DNA of 64,000 bases. It comes from Desulfurococcaceae archaeon (lineage in GTDB: Archaea; Thermoproteota; Thermoprotei_A; Sulfolobales; Desulfurococcaceae). Positions 49,659-58,363 of this stretch are shown piece after piece. Positions within the stretch are counted from its first letter, which is position 1; each line of letters begins with the position of its first letter. The stretch spans positions 310,001 to 374,000 of the forward strand of contig JAWBQJ010000001.1 in the NCBI GenBank assembly GCA_038845865.1, written 5' to 3'. Both the position numbers and the translations under genes were made by a program. The notes beneath the pieces were generated by a model. That model was not told the DNA's origin. It saw nothing but the letters and a program-made list of their open reading frames with translations, and did not search any database.

Positions 49659-51485
49659 TTACTTTAACTCCACGACCTTTTCGAGAACTGGTATTACAAA
49701 GTCGAGTTTAAGCTTCTGTAGGGTTTCTCTTCTCGGCACTCCCCGCTCATCCCATCCGCGAGCTTCATAATATGCGTCTAGCATTCTATTGAACTTCTCG
49801 AAGTCCAGTTTATAACCGGTATATGGGCCCTTCGTTAGTGGGTGCTTAAACCATCTTAACGGTGGGTAGTCCATTTCCCTACTCCAATTACCGTGCTCTC
49901 TTATCCAGTACGCCCTGATCAACGTGTATATCCTACTGGCAGCTACTCTGATCTCTTCGAGCGTCCACGTAACGCCCGTTACCGCTGAAAGGAACCTCGG
50001 GTAGTAATCAAGGTCTAGTCCGACCTCTACCCACGGTAATCTACATGTGGTCAATGACTCGAACATACCTCCCCTAATATCTTGCAGGTACACCACTCTT
50101 TCAACCTTTTCCTTCGTGTAACCTAACCTGTCTGTTCTCACCTCGTAGCTTATAACCCAGCAGTCTTTGTGATGAGCACCTATAGGCGAGGTCCCGTAAG
50201 CCAACGCCATCGCTGGTGCTACGTGGCAGTCGTATGCTGAGACTTCTAGGCCCTTGACGTGCATCGCGAACTCCTCCGCTTCTTCACCGAGGCTTTTGGC
50301 CATTCTCATCACGCCATCTGCTAGGAACGCTCCCAAGCCGCGCCTATGAGCTATCTCCACGACGAGCCTCTTGATCTCCCTATGGTCCCCCCACTCGAGC
50401 TTCTCCTCAACGAGGTTTCTCTCACTAGCCTCCATGTAGAAGCCTAGCACGTTGCCGAGGCTTATCGTATCCACGCCTACTAGGTCGGCCAACTTGTTTA
50501 TCTCAGCTACACGCCTCAAGTCCTGTAAGAGAATGTTGCTTCCCAGCATTGCGACGTTCTCGTAATCCAGTTCGCTCTCCTCGCCGGCTATGTCTAGCAC
50601 CACGTTACCGCATTGCATGTTACAGTAAGGGCAACCGCGCCTCACCACCTTGAGCTTCTCCATCAGGTCTCCGCTAATGGTCTCGTAGTATTCCCAGACA
50701 CCCTCCCTGAAGTTCATTGTAGGTAAGCAGCTATTTTGCTGGCTCCACACGATAGTAGCCATTGTGCCCTGCCTTATCCAGAAGTCGTAGTTTTCGCTCT
50801 TCAATATCTTTCTATAGGCTTCTTCGGCAACTTTTCTAAGTTCCTCCTTGCTAGCAATAGGTGGTTCTCGAGTACCCTTAACAACTATTGCCTTCAGCTT
50901 TTTGCTACCCATGACAGCGCCCATTCCCGGCCTACCAGCGCTCCTACCCCGCTGGCACACTACCGTGGCGTACCTGACCAGGTTCTCGCCACCAGGCCCT
51001 ATGAGTAGGGTACCTACATTTTTGCCGCACTCTTTTAAGAGTTTATCTTCGGCTGTAAAGGTGTCGAGGTTCCACAAATGCTCGGCATCTCTGAACTCAA
51101 CATTGCCATCTTCGATGTAGAGGTACCCAGGCCTCTTAAGAGCACCCGTTATCACGAGTGCGTCGTAACCCGTTCTTCTCAGATGGTAGCTTGCCATGCC
51201 CCCAACATTACCATCGCCATAACCACCTGTTAATGGGCTCTTTGAAGCTACCTGTAGCTTACCACTACTAGGTAATGTTAACGCTGTGAGCGGCCCCGTA
51301 GCTATAACTAGGTGATTGTATGGCGAGTACGGATCTACGCCGACGGGGTTTAAGTCCCAGAGCAACCTTACAGCCAGACCTCTACCACCGATATAATCGG
51401 CGTAGTAGGAGGCGTTGATCACCATTTCTCTGACCTTCTTAGTCGTGAGGTCTATGTAGAGTACTCTACCCCACCAGCCATGCAA
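49659..51485 (-). CDS. Tungsten-dependent aldehyde ferredoxin oxidoreductase family enzyme
   Basis: Oxidises aldehydes to acids with reduction of ferredoxin using a tungstopterin and a [4Fe-4S] cluster. It has about 608 residues, normal for AOR. The N-terminus HGWWGRVLYIDLTTKK is canonical; FATGPLT-type (here IATGPLTALTLPSSGK) and GGYGDGNVGG bind pterin. Cluster cysteines are in CPYCNMQCG (CX2CX3C) and the fourth in TTCRLPW. TTG 51485 is chosen by alignment to the family start. A strong TATA (TTTTATATATAA, minus strand, near 51526-51537) lies in the tail of the decayed TnpB. AOR, FOR or WOR subtype is undecided. Confidence 0.9.
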   Translation of the reverse strand: MHGWWGRVLYIDLTTKKVREMVINASYYADYIGGRGLAVRLLWDLNPVGVDPYSPYNHLVIATGPLTALTLPSSGKLQVASKSPLTGGYGDGNVGGMASYHLRRTGYDALVITGALKRPGYLYIEDGNVEFRDAEHLWNLDTFTAEDKLLKECGKNVGTLLIGPGGENLVRYATVVCQRGRSAGRPGMGAVMGSKKLKAIVVKGTREPPIASKEELRKVAEEAYRKILKSENYDFWIRQGTMATIVWSQQNSCLPTMNFREGVWEYYETISGDLMEKLKVVRRGCPYCNMQCGNVVLDIAGEESELDYENVAMLGSNILLQDLRRVAEINKLADLVGVDTISLGNVLGFYMEASERNLVEEKLEWGDHREIKRLVVEIAHRRGLGAFLADGVMRMAKSLGEEAEEFAMHVKGLEVSAYDCHVAPAMALAYGTSPIGAHHKDCWVISYEVRTDRLGYTKEKVERVVYLQDIRGGMFESLTTCRLPWVEVGLDLDYYPRFLSAVTGVTWTLEEIRVAASRIYTLIRAYWIREHGNWSREMDYPPLRWFKHPLTKGPYTGYKLDFEKFNRMLDAYYEARGWDERGVPRRETLQKLKLDFVIPVLEKVVELK

Positions 51486-51517
51486 GAACAACCACCCATT
51501 CTGTAGTAAGGAAGGGT

Positions 51518-52785
51518 TCAGCTCTTATATATAAAATATAAGTTCGCTTTTATATAACATAAATTCTTAAGTAGTTCTCTTATTATTGAGTTTATGTAAG
51601 TTGATGTCATCGCTTCATTTTTGTTCCCCTGCATTCCGCTCGGGTTTTCATCGGGCTTGAGGGTGACCCCAGGCACCCCATATCTTGAGTATCTTAGAAA
51701 TAAGTTAATGCACGCGATCACGTCTCTATCTCCTGTGAAACCACATCTACTGCAACTCAGTACTCTACTACCGTTATCTTTTAACTTGCTTCCACATCTC
51801 GGACAAGTTGATGATGTTTTCCTCGGATTAACAAACTCAACCACTAATCTTCTCTCAAGTGCCTTGTATCCTATGGTGAACTGTAGTTTTTAATACCATA
51901 GGGATAATTTTTGTTGAATAAGCTACCACCGTTGACTCTGCTTCCCAGATTGTTCAAGTCCTCTAAGACTACAATAGCTCTATATCTACTGGCTGTTTCA
52001 GCGACCCTATCATCAATCCTGTGAGCGTAATCACACACAATATTCCTTAATTCTTTCACCGTGCTTCCTGATAGCTCTTCTAACTCCCTTGATGAACCCT
52101 CATGATTTAGAGTATCTCTTCTGTATTCTCTCGATTCATATTCTATGCGTTAGTATCTTCCTGAGAGGTGTCTTGTACCGCTTCAGCTTCAACAACTCCC
52201 ACCTGGTGCGAAAACAGCTAGAGTAACGTTATCAAAAAATTAACATCAATAGTTGCAATAGTTCTAGTTTTCCTCGGTTTAACTATTTGCCCGAAGTATA
52301 CTGATACATAAACCTTGTCTTCAACTACCTTCACAGCTATTTCGTAGCTACTCCAATCTCTATACTTCTCTTTAATAGTTTAGCTTAACCTCTCTACCAT
52401 TATATATGCAACTTCAGAACCAGCACTCTGCTGTCGAGGTCCAGCTTGTAGTCGTATCTATCCTAGCTGTTAACCTCCTTAGAACTGGTTTCTTTCCACC
52501 GTTCCGCTTACTAGATTTAACAACTGCTTTAGCATAGACGTAGATTTGCTTCACATGGTGTGCTCTAAAACCGTACCTCTTAAGTTCTGAGTAGAACATT
52601 CTGTGTAGAGTTGTTATCGAGGGTATTTCGTTTAAACTCCCCAACCTGTTTACCGCTAGTTGAACTGCATCACGGTAGAGCTTCAGGAACTCAATTAATG
52701 CACCGTGGTCATTGCTACTCTCGGGGAGAGCCCTTATCTTGAGGATTTCAACAAGCTCCCCCTCCCTCACCAAGTAGCTCACCAT
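51518..52785 (-). pseudogene. Decayed TnpB (IS605/IS1341-type) gene
   Basis: Fragments of one TnpB in three frames. The N-terminal part, about 52785-52414, reads YRDAVQLAVNRL ... FYSELKRYGFRAHHVKQIY. A middle part reads KVYVSVYFGQIVKP, then IDVNF (RuvC-I Asp), broken by an added TT near 52240. The RuvC-II region reads YRAIVVLEDLNNL (52059-51871 frame). The C-terminal zinc finger reads STCPRCGSKL ... SCSRCGFTGDRDVIACINL (51844-51600). Further stops and shifts lie between. No TnpA is present. tRNA-Ile begins about 200 bp away. A host gene function is not expected. The RNA end of the element (reRNA region near 51500-51600) may persist. Confidence 0.88.
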
Positions 52786-52985
52786 ACCTAGAATTATAAA
52801 GAAGGTTTTATAATCTCTTCTCTCCAGTATCCGTATAGGTGGATATATATGGCTAGAGTTGAAATCATCAAGTGTAGCGTTATAAAGTAGCGGTATAAAC
52901 CTAATGAAAACCAAAACAGTTGCACTAGGCGTACAATTTGCCGGTGGCAAATTTAAAAGTTTAGTCATAGTAATATTGCAAGAGA

Positions 52986-53059
52986 GGGCCCGTAGCTCAG
53001 CTTGGTGGAGCGCCCGGCTGATAACCGGGAGGTCCGGGGTTCAAATCCCCGCGGGCCCA
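52986..53059 (+). tRNA. tRNA-Ile(GAT)
   Basis: The acceptor GGGCCCG (from 52986) pairs with CGGGCCC, discriminator A at 53059. The anticodon stem CCCGG/CCGGG encloses CTGATAA with anticodon GAT. T arm CGGGG-TTCAAAT-CCCCG. 74 nt, no intron, no CCA encoded. A TATA-like AAATTTAAAAG (52948-52958) is placed correctly, 28-38 nt upstream. Confidence 0.96.
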
Positions 53060-53065
53060 TACACC

Positions 53066-53983
53066 CTAGCCGCTATCCAAGTCCCTACTTGCTGCTTTCT
53101 TTAGAATCTCATTTACTTTTACGATGGGGATTGCAAGGTTCTCGCCGAACTCGTAGAAGACATCTCCACCAATGAACACTATGTCGGGTTGCTGAGATCT
53201 CGAGAGTAAAGTGAACATGTGCCTCGTGGTTTTTATTGGAATGGCTTTTAGGGAGTTCTTCAGATCGTAGACTATGATGTCCGATAAGGCGCCTTTTTCG
53301 ACGAAGCCGCTATCAGCGCCGCTTACACGGTAAAGATCTGTGAGGATCTTGTAGGATGCTTCGGGATTGCTGACCTCCCTGTAAACCTCTTCAATGGCCG
53401 TGGTGATGTTACCGTATCCCCGCGCATCCACCAGTATGCATGAGCCCTTAATGTTACCTGGTTTACAGACCAGTGAATCGTACTCCCCTAGTCTCCGGTC
53501 ATCGTAGTATAACCAGCTCCCGTCAACTTCGAGTAAGAGTGTGAAGGGGCCTCTACTAGGTACCGTACCCCTCTCTGCAATGATACCTATTCTAACGCTG
53601 TTCTCTCGTGCAACATCCACGGCGATTTCAGGGTGCCTGGTGTGTGCTACGGGAAGGGTCACCCCACTCATATAAGCGTTTACAACGCCTACTTTAGTGA
53701 GCTTTCTAAGCTCTTCTCTCGTAAATACCGAGAGGTCTAAGTCGTTCACACCCCTTACAACGTACTCAACGAGATCTACTAGTAAGCTATAGCCGTGAAC
53801 AACCACGGCGTCGCCTTCGAAATCGTATACTAGTTCTGCGAGCTCATATTCAGGCTCTGGCTCGCCCTCACGGGCGTCCTCGATCCTAGACCCATGCATG
53901 AACACATACCCGTACTTGAAACCGTTACCCGCGAGAAACCAGACATTCTTAAGTAAACTCTTAGTAGCTACTCCGCTAGACAT
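53066..53983 (-). CDS. Amidohydrolase-fold protein lacking obvious metal ligands
   Basis: A 305-residue protein. The C-terminal part reads GALSDIIVYDLKNSLKAIPIKTT ... QQPDIVFIGGDVFYEFGE, very like the composite beta-sandwich end of dihydroorotase/adenine-deaminase type amidohydrolases. Upstream VEYVVRGVNDLDLSVFTREELRKLTKVGVVNAYMSGVTLPVAHTRHPE has the shape of the barrel start. The usual HXH after the first strand is absent (VVVHGYSLL), and only scattered His remain, so it may be non-catalytic or use other ligands. ATG 53983 follows GAGGAGTG. It stands alone between tRNA-Ile and an intergenic sRNA candidate. Confidence 0.6.
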   Translation of the reverse strand: MSSGVATKSLLKNVWFLAGNGFKYGYVFMHGSRIEDAREGEPEPEYELAELVYDFEGDAVVVHGYSLLVDLVEYVVRGVNDLDLSVFTREELRKLTKVGVVNAYMSGVTLPVAHTRHPEIAVDVARENSVRIGIIAERGTVPSRGPFTLLLEVDGSWLYYDDRRLGEYDSLVCKPGNIKGSCILVDARGYGNITTAIEEVYREVSNPEASYKILTDLYRVSGADSGFVEKGALSDIIVYDLKNSLKAIPIKTTRHMFTLLSRSQQPDIVFIGGDVFYEFGENLAIPIVKVNEILKKAASRDLDSG

Positions 53984-54063
53984 GCTTCACTCCTCTCTAG
54001 CATTACCTAGAAGGTGGGGTTCTTAATTAACTACGCCCTCATCTAGAGCCAGTGCATCACCCT

Positions 54064-54133
54064 TTACTCAGCATATCCGCTGATAATCATCGGTCAGCAC
54101 TAGCCGGGTCTTTCCATGAACGGTCATCACCCA
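54064..54133 (-). ncRNA. Candidate C/D box sRNA
   Basis: On the minus strand: C box GTGATGA (54130-54124), D' box CTGA (54097-54094), C'-like CGATGAT (54092-54086), a 14-nt possible guide, and D box CTGA (54071-54068). The C-to-D' gap of 26 nt is longer than normal. It lies in the 230-bp gap between the amidohydrolase-fold gene and SAM hydrolase. Target not assigned. Confidence 0.4.
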
Positions 54134-54213
54134 TCAGGCCGCCCGTCGTTTCCATCCCCGGCCATTATTAGTTATTGCCTGCGGAGTAATATATACCCTG
54201 TAGGTGAGGGTGG

Positions 54214-55020
54214 TTGAGAAGGATAATCGCGCTCATAACGGATTACGGGTACAAGGATCCCTACGTAGGGGTCATGAAAGCCGTTATAAAGTCCATTAAC
54301 CCCGAAGCAGAGATAATCGACGTCACCCACGGCATTGAAAGGCACAACATCCTCGAAGCTGCGCTAACGCTCACCGTATCGGCGAAGTACTTCCCACCGA
54401 GTACGATATTCGTGGTCGTCGTGGACCCTGGCGTTGGAAGTGGTAGGAGAGCTGTTCTAATAGAGACTAGCAACTACGTGCTCGTAGGCCCGGATAATGG
54501 CTGCCTCACAGTACTGAGCGAGAGGGATGGCGTGAAACGGGTTTTTGACATATCGAACTCTAAATACAGGCTTTCCCAGGTATCCCATACATTTCATGGC
54601 AGGGACATATTTGCACCGATTGCAGCGTGGGTTAGTAAAGGCATACCGCTAGAAGACATAGGCGTGGAGGTAGAATACGACGAGCTGGTCAAGATCGGTG
54701 TTGACAAGCCACAAATAGATGTAGAAAGGAGGGTAATCGAAGGAGCAGTAATTTACATAGATGTGTTCGGGAACGTGATGACCAACATCACAGAGGGGGA
54801 TCTCGGCGCATTTAAACCCAGCCACGGGTCCAAGCTAGTGCTAGTAATCAACAACAAAAGCTACTCATGCACGTATGAAGCCAGTTTTAGCAGAGTACCC
54901 GTAGGCGAACTCGCATGCTACATTAATTCTTGGGGTTACTTCGAGGTAGCGGTGAATATGGGAAACGCCGCTAAGCTCTTAAATGTAACCCCTAACAAAC
55001 CCGTAGCCGTGAGATTCTAG
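54214..55020 (+). CDS. S-adenosyl-L-methionine hydrolase (SAM hydroxide adenosyltransferase, DUF62)
   Basis: Splits SAM to adenosine and L-methionine. The 268-residue protein shows LITDYGYKDPYVGVMKAVIKSI, IDVTHGIERHNILEAA, VVVDPGVGSGRRAVLIE and GPDNGCLT, all diagnostic; the catalytic Asp-Arg-His relay corresponds to TDYG, DPGVGSGRR and FHGRDIFAPIA. The C-terminal beta barrel has DVFGNVMTNI. TTG 54214 follows GAGGGTGG. TATA ATATATACC (54189-54197) precedes it. Single-gene transcript. It may tune SAM pools or remove a non-native SAM form. Confidence 0.92.
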   Translation: MRRIIALITDYGYKDPYVGVMKAVIKSINPEAEIIDVTHGIERHNILEAALTLTVSAKYFPPSTIFVVVVDPGVGSGRRAVLIETSNYVLVGPDNGCLTVLSERDGVKRVFDISNSKYRLSQVSHTFHGRDIFAPIAAWVSKGIPLEDIGVEVEYDELVKIGVDKPQIDVERRVIEGAVIYIDVFGNVMTNITEGDLGAFKPSHGSKLVLVINNKSYSCTYEASFSRVPVGELACYINSWGYFEVAVNMGNAAKLLNVTPNKPVAVRF

Positions 55021-55256
55021 TAGTTGTTTATGTCCACTCGCCGGGTTTTCCTGGCTATTAAACTAGCCCAGTACTCGAACCAAGGTCACCGAGGCTGCTC
55101 AAGTGGCTAAAAGACATCGAAACCAAAATCCAAAGAACAGTTGCTGCATGAAGGTGCATTTTCGTGAATTTAATAAGTTTACAATGTTATGCATGAAATT
55201 TATATACCTCCAGCACATCTACTAGTATATGAACTCGCTTCAACCGGGTATTTTAA

Positions 55257-56183
55257 ATGATACTGGTCATTAGGAACCTAGTGAAGTACTTCGATTCACG
55301 GAAAGTGCTTGATGACGTTTCGTGGACCGTGGAGACGCCTGGTGTATACAGCTTACTTGGCCCTAACGGAGCGGGTAAAACCACTCTACTTGGCATAGTA
55401 AGCGGAGTGGTGAACTTCGATAAAGGAGAGGTACGCGTTAAGGGTTTACCGCCCGGGGACCCAGTTGCGCGGAGAGCAATTGGTTACTGCCCTCAGGAGC
55501 CCGGCTTAATAGATAGCATATCAGGGTACGATAACGCGCTATTCTATGGCAGGCTATATGGCTTGACCACGAACGAGATCATCAGCAGGACGAGGAACAT
55601 GGCTGAATTGTTAGGTCTGAGAGATGCGGATCTGAGGATGAAGGCCGGAAAGTATAGTGGTGGCATGAAAAAGAAGCTGGCACTAGTGGTATCATTACTC
55701 CACGACCCTGAAGTGCTGATATTGGATGAGCCTACGACAGGGCTGGATCCCGGTGTCCGCCGAAACGTATGGGACTTAGTACTCAAGCTTAGAGAAGAAG
55801 GTAGAACAGTGATTCTGGCAACGCACTACATGGACGAGGCAGACAGGCTATCCGACCGAGTGGCGATAATTGACCGCGGAAAGATACTCGCGGAAGGAAA
55901 GCCCGAGGAACTCAAGGAGAAGTACGGACCTCCCTCTGTCGTGGAGCTAGTCTTTGACAGTGAAGTGCACAGTGCGGCGACACGCATCATTGAGAAGTAC
56001 ACCATTAAACACTACATTGAAGGAAAAACAGCCAGGTTGCACCTAGACGAGCCCGATAAGCACCTCCCAGCACTAATGGGCGAGCTCTTCTCCAACGGGT
56101 ATCACGTAGTAGAATTTAAGCTCACCAAACCCACCCTGGAAGACGTTTTCTTAAAACTGACCGGCAGGGGGTTGAGGGAATGA
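55257..56183 (+). CDS. ABC transporter ATP-binding protein
   Basis: A 308-residue ATPase: Walker A LLGPNGAGKTTLLGI, signature KYSGGMKKKLALVVSLL (SGGMKKK), Walker B VLILDEPTTGLDP, H-loop ILATHYMDEADR. The residues 225-305 tail ends PTLEDVFLKLTGRGLRE, as in DrrA-type drug exporters. ATG 55257 may be served by TATA TTTATATA (55199-55206), giving a leader of about 25 nt. It overlaps the permease gene by 4 nt. About 236 bp of noncoding sequence precede it with no other feature found. Confidence 0.9.
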   Translation: MILVIRNLVKYFDSRKVLDDVSWTVETPGVYSLLGPNGAGKTTLLGIVSGVVNFDKGEVRVKGLPPGDPVARRAIGYCPQEPGLIDSISGYDNALFYGRLYGLTTNEIISRTRNMAELLGLRDADLRMKAGKYSGGMKKKLALVVSLLHDPEVLILDEPTTGLDPGVRRNVWDLVLKLREEGRTVILATHYMDEADRLSDRVAIIDRGKILAEGKPEELKEKYGPPSVVELVFDSEVHSAATRIIEKYTIKHYIEGKTARLHLDEPDKHLPALMGELFSNGYHVVEFKLTKPTLEDVFLKLTGRGLRE

Positions 56184-57487
56184 CGTGGATCAAGCAGGTC
56201 TATGCGTTCATCGTACGCGACCTTAAAATCGTTGTAGCCGATAAGGTGACGTTATTCTGGCTCTTAGCGTGGCCCATACTCTGGATCATACTAGTAGCAT
56301 ACATATTCGTACCTCCAGGAGCTACATCACCCGTAAAACTCGCCGTGGGAGTGGTAAACTATGATACTGAAGTAGAGGGGCTAAACTTCACGAGCGCCCA
56401 CTTCGTGGAGATAATGTCAAAGGTAAGGTACGGAGGGGAGCAGATCTTCAATGTGAAGAACTACAGTGATGAAGCTTCACTAATTAGCGACTTGAGGAGT
56501 GGCAAGCTAGACGCGGGGATAGTGATCCCCGCGAACTTCTCGTTGAATCTAACAGTTGGCACTGCTAGAATGGAGGTTTTCATCGGCGCCAGGGATCCTT
56601 ACTCAGCCTCCATCAGCTACAGCGTAATTAGTGGCTTTCTAAACGAGTTCTCGCATAGAGTAGGCTTAATTAAAGCCAACGTTACGCTATTCTATTTCGA
56701 GGAGTCATTGAAGTACATCAATCAAAGCTACGTCCTGCCGGGTACGACCCTCTCAGAGTTCGTGGAGATTATTAGGGCATATATCTACGGCATAGCATCG
56801 CCGCTGAATGTTACGTACGAAGAGGTTAAGCCCGAGGCGCTCGCCACCAGGGCTAATATCATTGGCTGGTATACCATCGGGGCAATCGGCATGATGTTCC
56901 TTTACATGGGCTTTTCGCGAGGAGCCACAGCCGTTTACGAGGAGAAAGCTTATGGCACGCTTAGAAGAATATTGGCGTCGCCCATAACGCCGCGCGTGCT
57001 GGTCACAGCGCTGATGCTGTCAAACATGGTTATTTTACTCGTATCAGCCCCCCTAATACTGCTAGCGGGAGTATACATCGCTGGTGCGAACATATCGTTC
57101 AACCCCACTAACCCCGCTCACTGGCTCATACCGCTACTCCTCATTGTGGTAGCCTACATGAGCATTGGAATAGGGCTTGTTCTCTCACTATTTACCAAAA
57201 CATTGAGAGGCGGAGCTAGCCTTGGCACTGTACTCGGATTAGTACTGTCGTTCACGGCAGGGATATGGTTTCCGAGGACGTGGATGCCTTCGTGGCTGCG
57301 ATTAGTGGCCGACTACTTCCCCCCCACATGGGTTATTGACACCATTAGGAACATTGTGATATACGGTGCTGGTCTCAACGACGTGTGGATAGACCTGGCC
57401 AAGATACTGCTTGCGCTAATAACCGTTATTCACGTGAATATAGCTGTTTATAAAGTAAAGATAAGAAGCGTAATTACAAGTTATTGA
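56180..57487 (+). CDS. ABC-2 transporter permease with large extracellular loop
   Basis: A 435-residue membrane protein. An N-terminal helix (FWLLAWPILWIILVAYIFV), then an ectodomain of about 190 residues (with SLISDLRSGKLDAGIVIPANFSLNL, typical of this class) and five or six C-terminal helices including EKAYGTLRRILASPITPRVLVTALMLSNMVILLV, the ABC-2 core loop. It overlaps its ATPase by 4 nt (ATGA). Of the YhgE/DrrB-like type with one fused half. Export of lipids, sterol-like compounds or drugs is possible; not resolved by sequence. Confidence 0.88.
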   Translation: MTWIKQVYAFIVRDLKIVVADKVTLFWLLAWPILWIILVAYIFVPPGATSPVKLAVGVVNYDTEVEGLNFTSAHFVEIMSKVRYGGEQIFNVKNYSDEASLISDLRSGKLDAGIVIPANFSLNLTVGTARMEVFIGARDPYSASISYSVISGFLNEFSHRVGLIKANVTLFYFEESLKYINQSYVLPGTTLSEFVEIIRAYIYGIASPLNVTYEEVKPEALATRANIIGWYTIGAIGMMFLYMGFSRGATAVYEEKAYGTLRRILASPITPRVLVTALMLSNMVILLVSAPLILLAGVYIAGANISFNPTNPAHWLIPLLLIVVAYMSIGIGLVLSLFTKTLRGGASLGTVLGLVLSFTAGIWFPRTWMPSWLRLVADYFPPTWVIDTIRNIVIYGAGLNDVWIDLAKILLALITVIHVNIAVYKVKIRSVITSY

Positions 57488-57534
57488 GAGTACTGAGGAA
57501 AACATTCGACCCATCAACGATCATGTAGGTGATG

Positions 57535-57592
57535 GGCTCAGAACTCAAGACCGTCATCACTCTGCAGCCAACCCGAGCGCTCATCACTAGTT
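57535..57592 (-). ncRNA. C/D box sRNA (double-guide 2'-O-methylation guide)
   Basis: On the minus strand: C box GTGATGA (57587-57581), 13-nt guide (GCGCTCGGGTTGG), D' box CTGC (57567-57564), 3-nt spacer, C' box GTGATGA (57560-57554), 12-nt guide (CGGTCTTGAGTT), D box CTGA (57541-57538). Box spacing is standard for archaeal sRNAs of about 58 nt. It lies in a convergent gap between the ABC permease and the Cas4-like gene. Predicted targets are RNAs containing CCAACCCGAGCGC and AACTCAAGACCG. Confidence 0.78.
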
Positions 57593-57655
57593 ACTTGACC
57601 TCTGTTAAAAATAGGCTTGGCGGGCTTATCAAGCTTACCGCTCCGTAGTATAGTA

Positions 57656-58252
57656 TTACGTTCTCCTCTGTTGCTCCGGCACGTAGTATGGGCAGAGCTT
57701 CCTATAAACGCAATAAGTGCACTCCCAGCTGTAACGTGGATGGTAACAATCTTCAACGAGGCCCCTGGCTTCTAGTTCCAGGTCAATGGGCTTTCTAGTC
57801 ACGGAGTATTCTACTACCTTGTCCGGTGTTATGTACACTAAGATTCCCTGCTCAAACCCGGTAAGCTCTAGGTATATGTTTAACTGCTTGATGTGGTGTT
57901 CCTTTGGAATGCCCATTGAGGATCTCGCTGTCTTCACTTCTATTACAACCCCACCAGCCCTGTCAATGGCGTCTACTCTCCCCTTAATGGTGTACACCTT
58001 GTCATCTAACCTAATGGTCCTGGAGACCTCCACTTCAACCTCGATACCCTTTTCCTTGAATAGTGTTTCCATGCCCCAGTGAGCTATGCTACCTAGCGCT
58101 ACAACAGGCTCGAACGTTAACGTTAGCTCCGGGTAGTGCTTCCTCATGTGGAACTTGTGCGTGCATAGTACTAGGTCTGTTACGTAGATTACGTACGGGC
58201 TTCTGGCCTCTTCAAGCTTGCTGAGCTGCTCGCTCACAATCTTCTCATACAT
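57656..58252 (-). CDS. Cas4-like RecB-family iron-sulfur nuclease
   Basis: About 198 residues. Motifs run in order: a single N-terminal Cys in VTDLVLCTHKF, GSIAHWGMETLF, the RecB/PD-(D/E)XK core GRVDAIDRAGGVVIEVKTAR (Asp ... Glu-Val-Lys), QLNIYLELTG (QhxxY) and the C-terminal CTYCVYRKLC cluster with three more Cys. One plus three cysteines is the Cas4 [4Fe-4S] arrangement. It may be a DUF83 5'-3' ssDNA exonuclease. I start at ATG 58252; a frame open to 58354 adds an Arg/Ser/Thr-rich stretch that looks noncoding. No CRISPR array or cas gene is in the window, so a general repair role is inferred. Confidence 0.8.
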   Translation of the reverse strand: MYEKIVSEQLSKLEEARSPYVIYVTDLVLCTHKFHMRKHYPELTLTFEPVVALGSIAHWGMETLFKEKGIEVEVEVSRTIRLDDKVYTIKGRVDAIDRAGGVVIEVKTARSSMGIPKEHHIKQLNIYLELTGFEQGILVYITPDKVVEYSVTRKPIDLELEARGLVEDCYHPRYSWECTYCVYRKLCPYYVPEQQRRT

Positions 58253-58363
58253 TAGTTTGACCACGATGTTACTAGATCTGTACAAGCTCGTCCAGCCCCT
58301 AGTACTCTTACGCGGTGAAGTGGTCAATAAGCTTTTATGGACTGTTCGTCTCAAATGCTTAGT

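Noticed and set aside
52786-52968. N-terminal extension of TnpB
   Set aside because: The frame is open but the residues do not resemble TnpB, and the region holds the tRNA-Ile promoter TATA.
57656-58252. Cas4 as sign of a CRISPR locus
   Set aside because: No repeat-spacer array or other cas gene is visible, and the neighbours are metabolic and repair genes.
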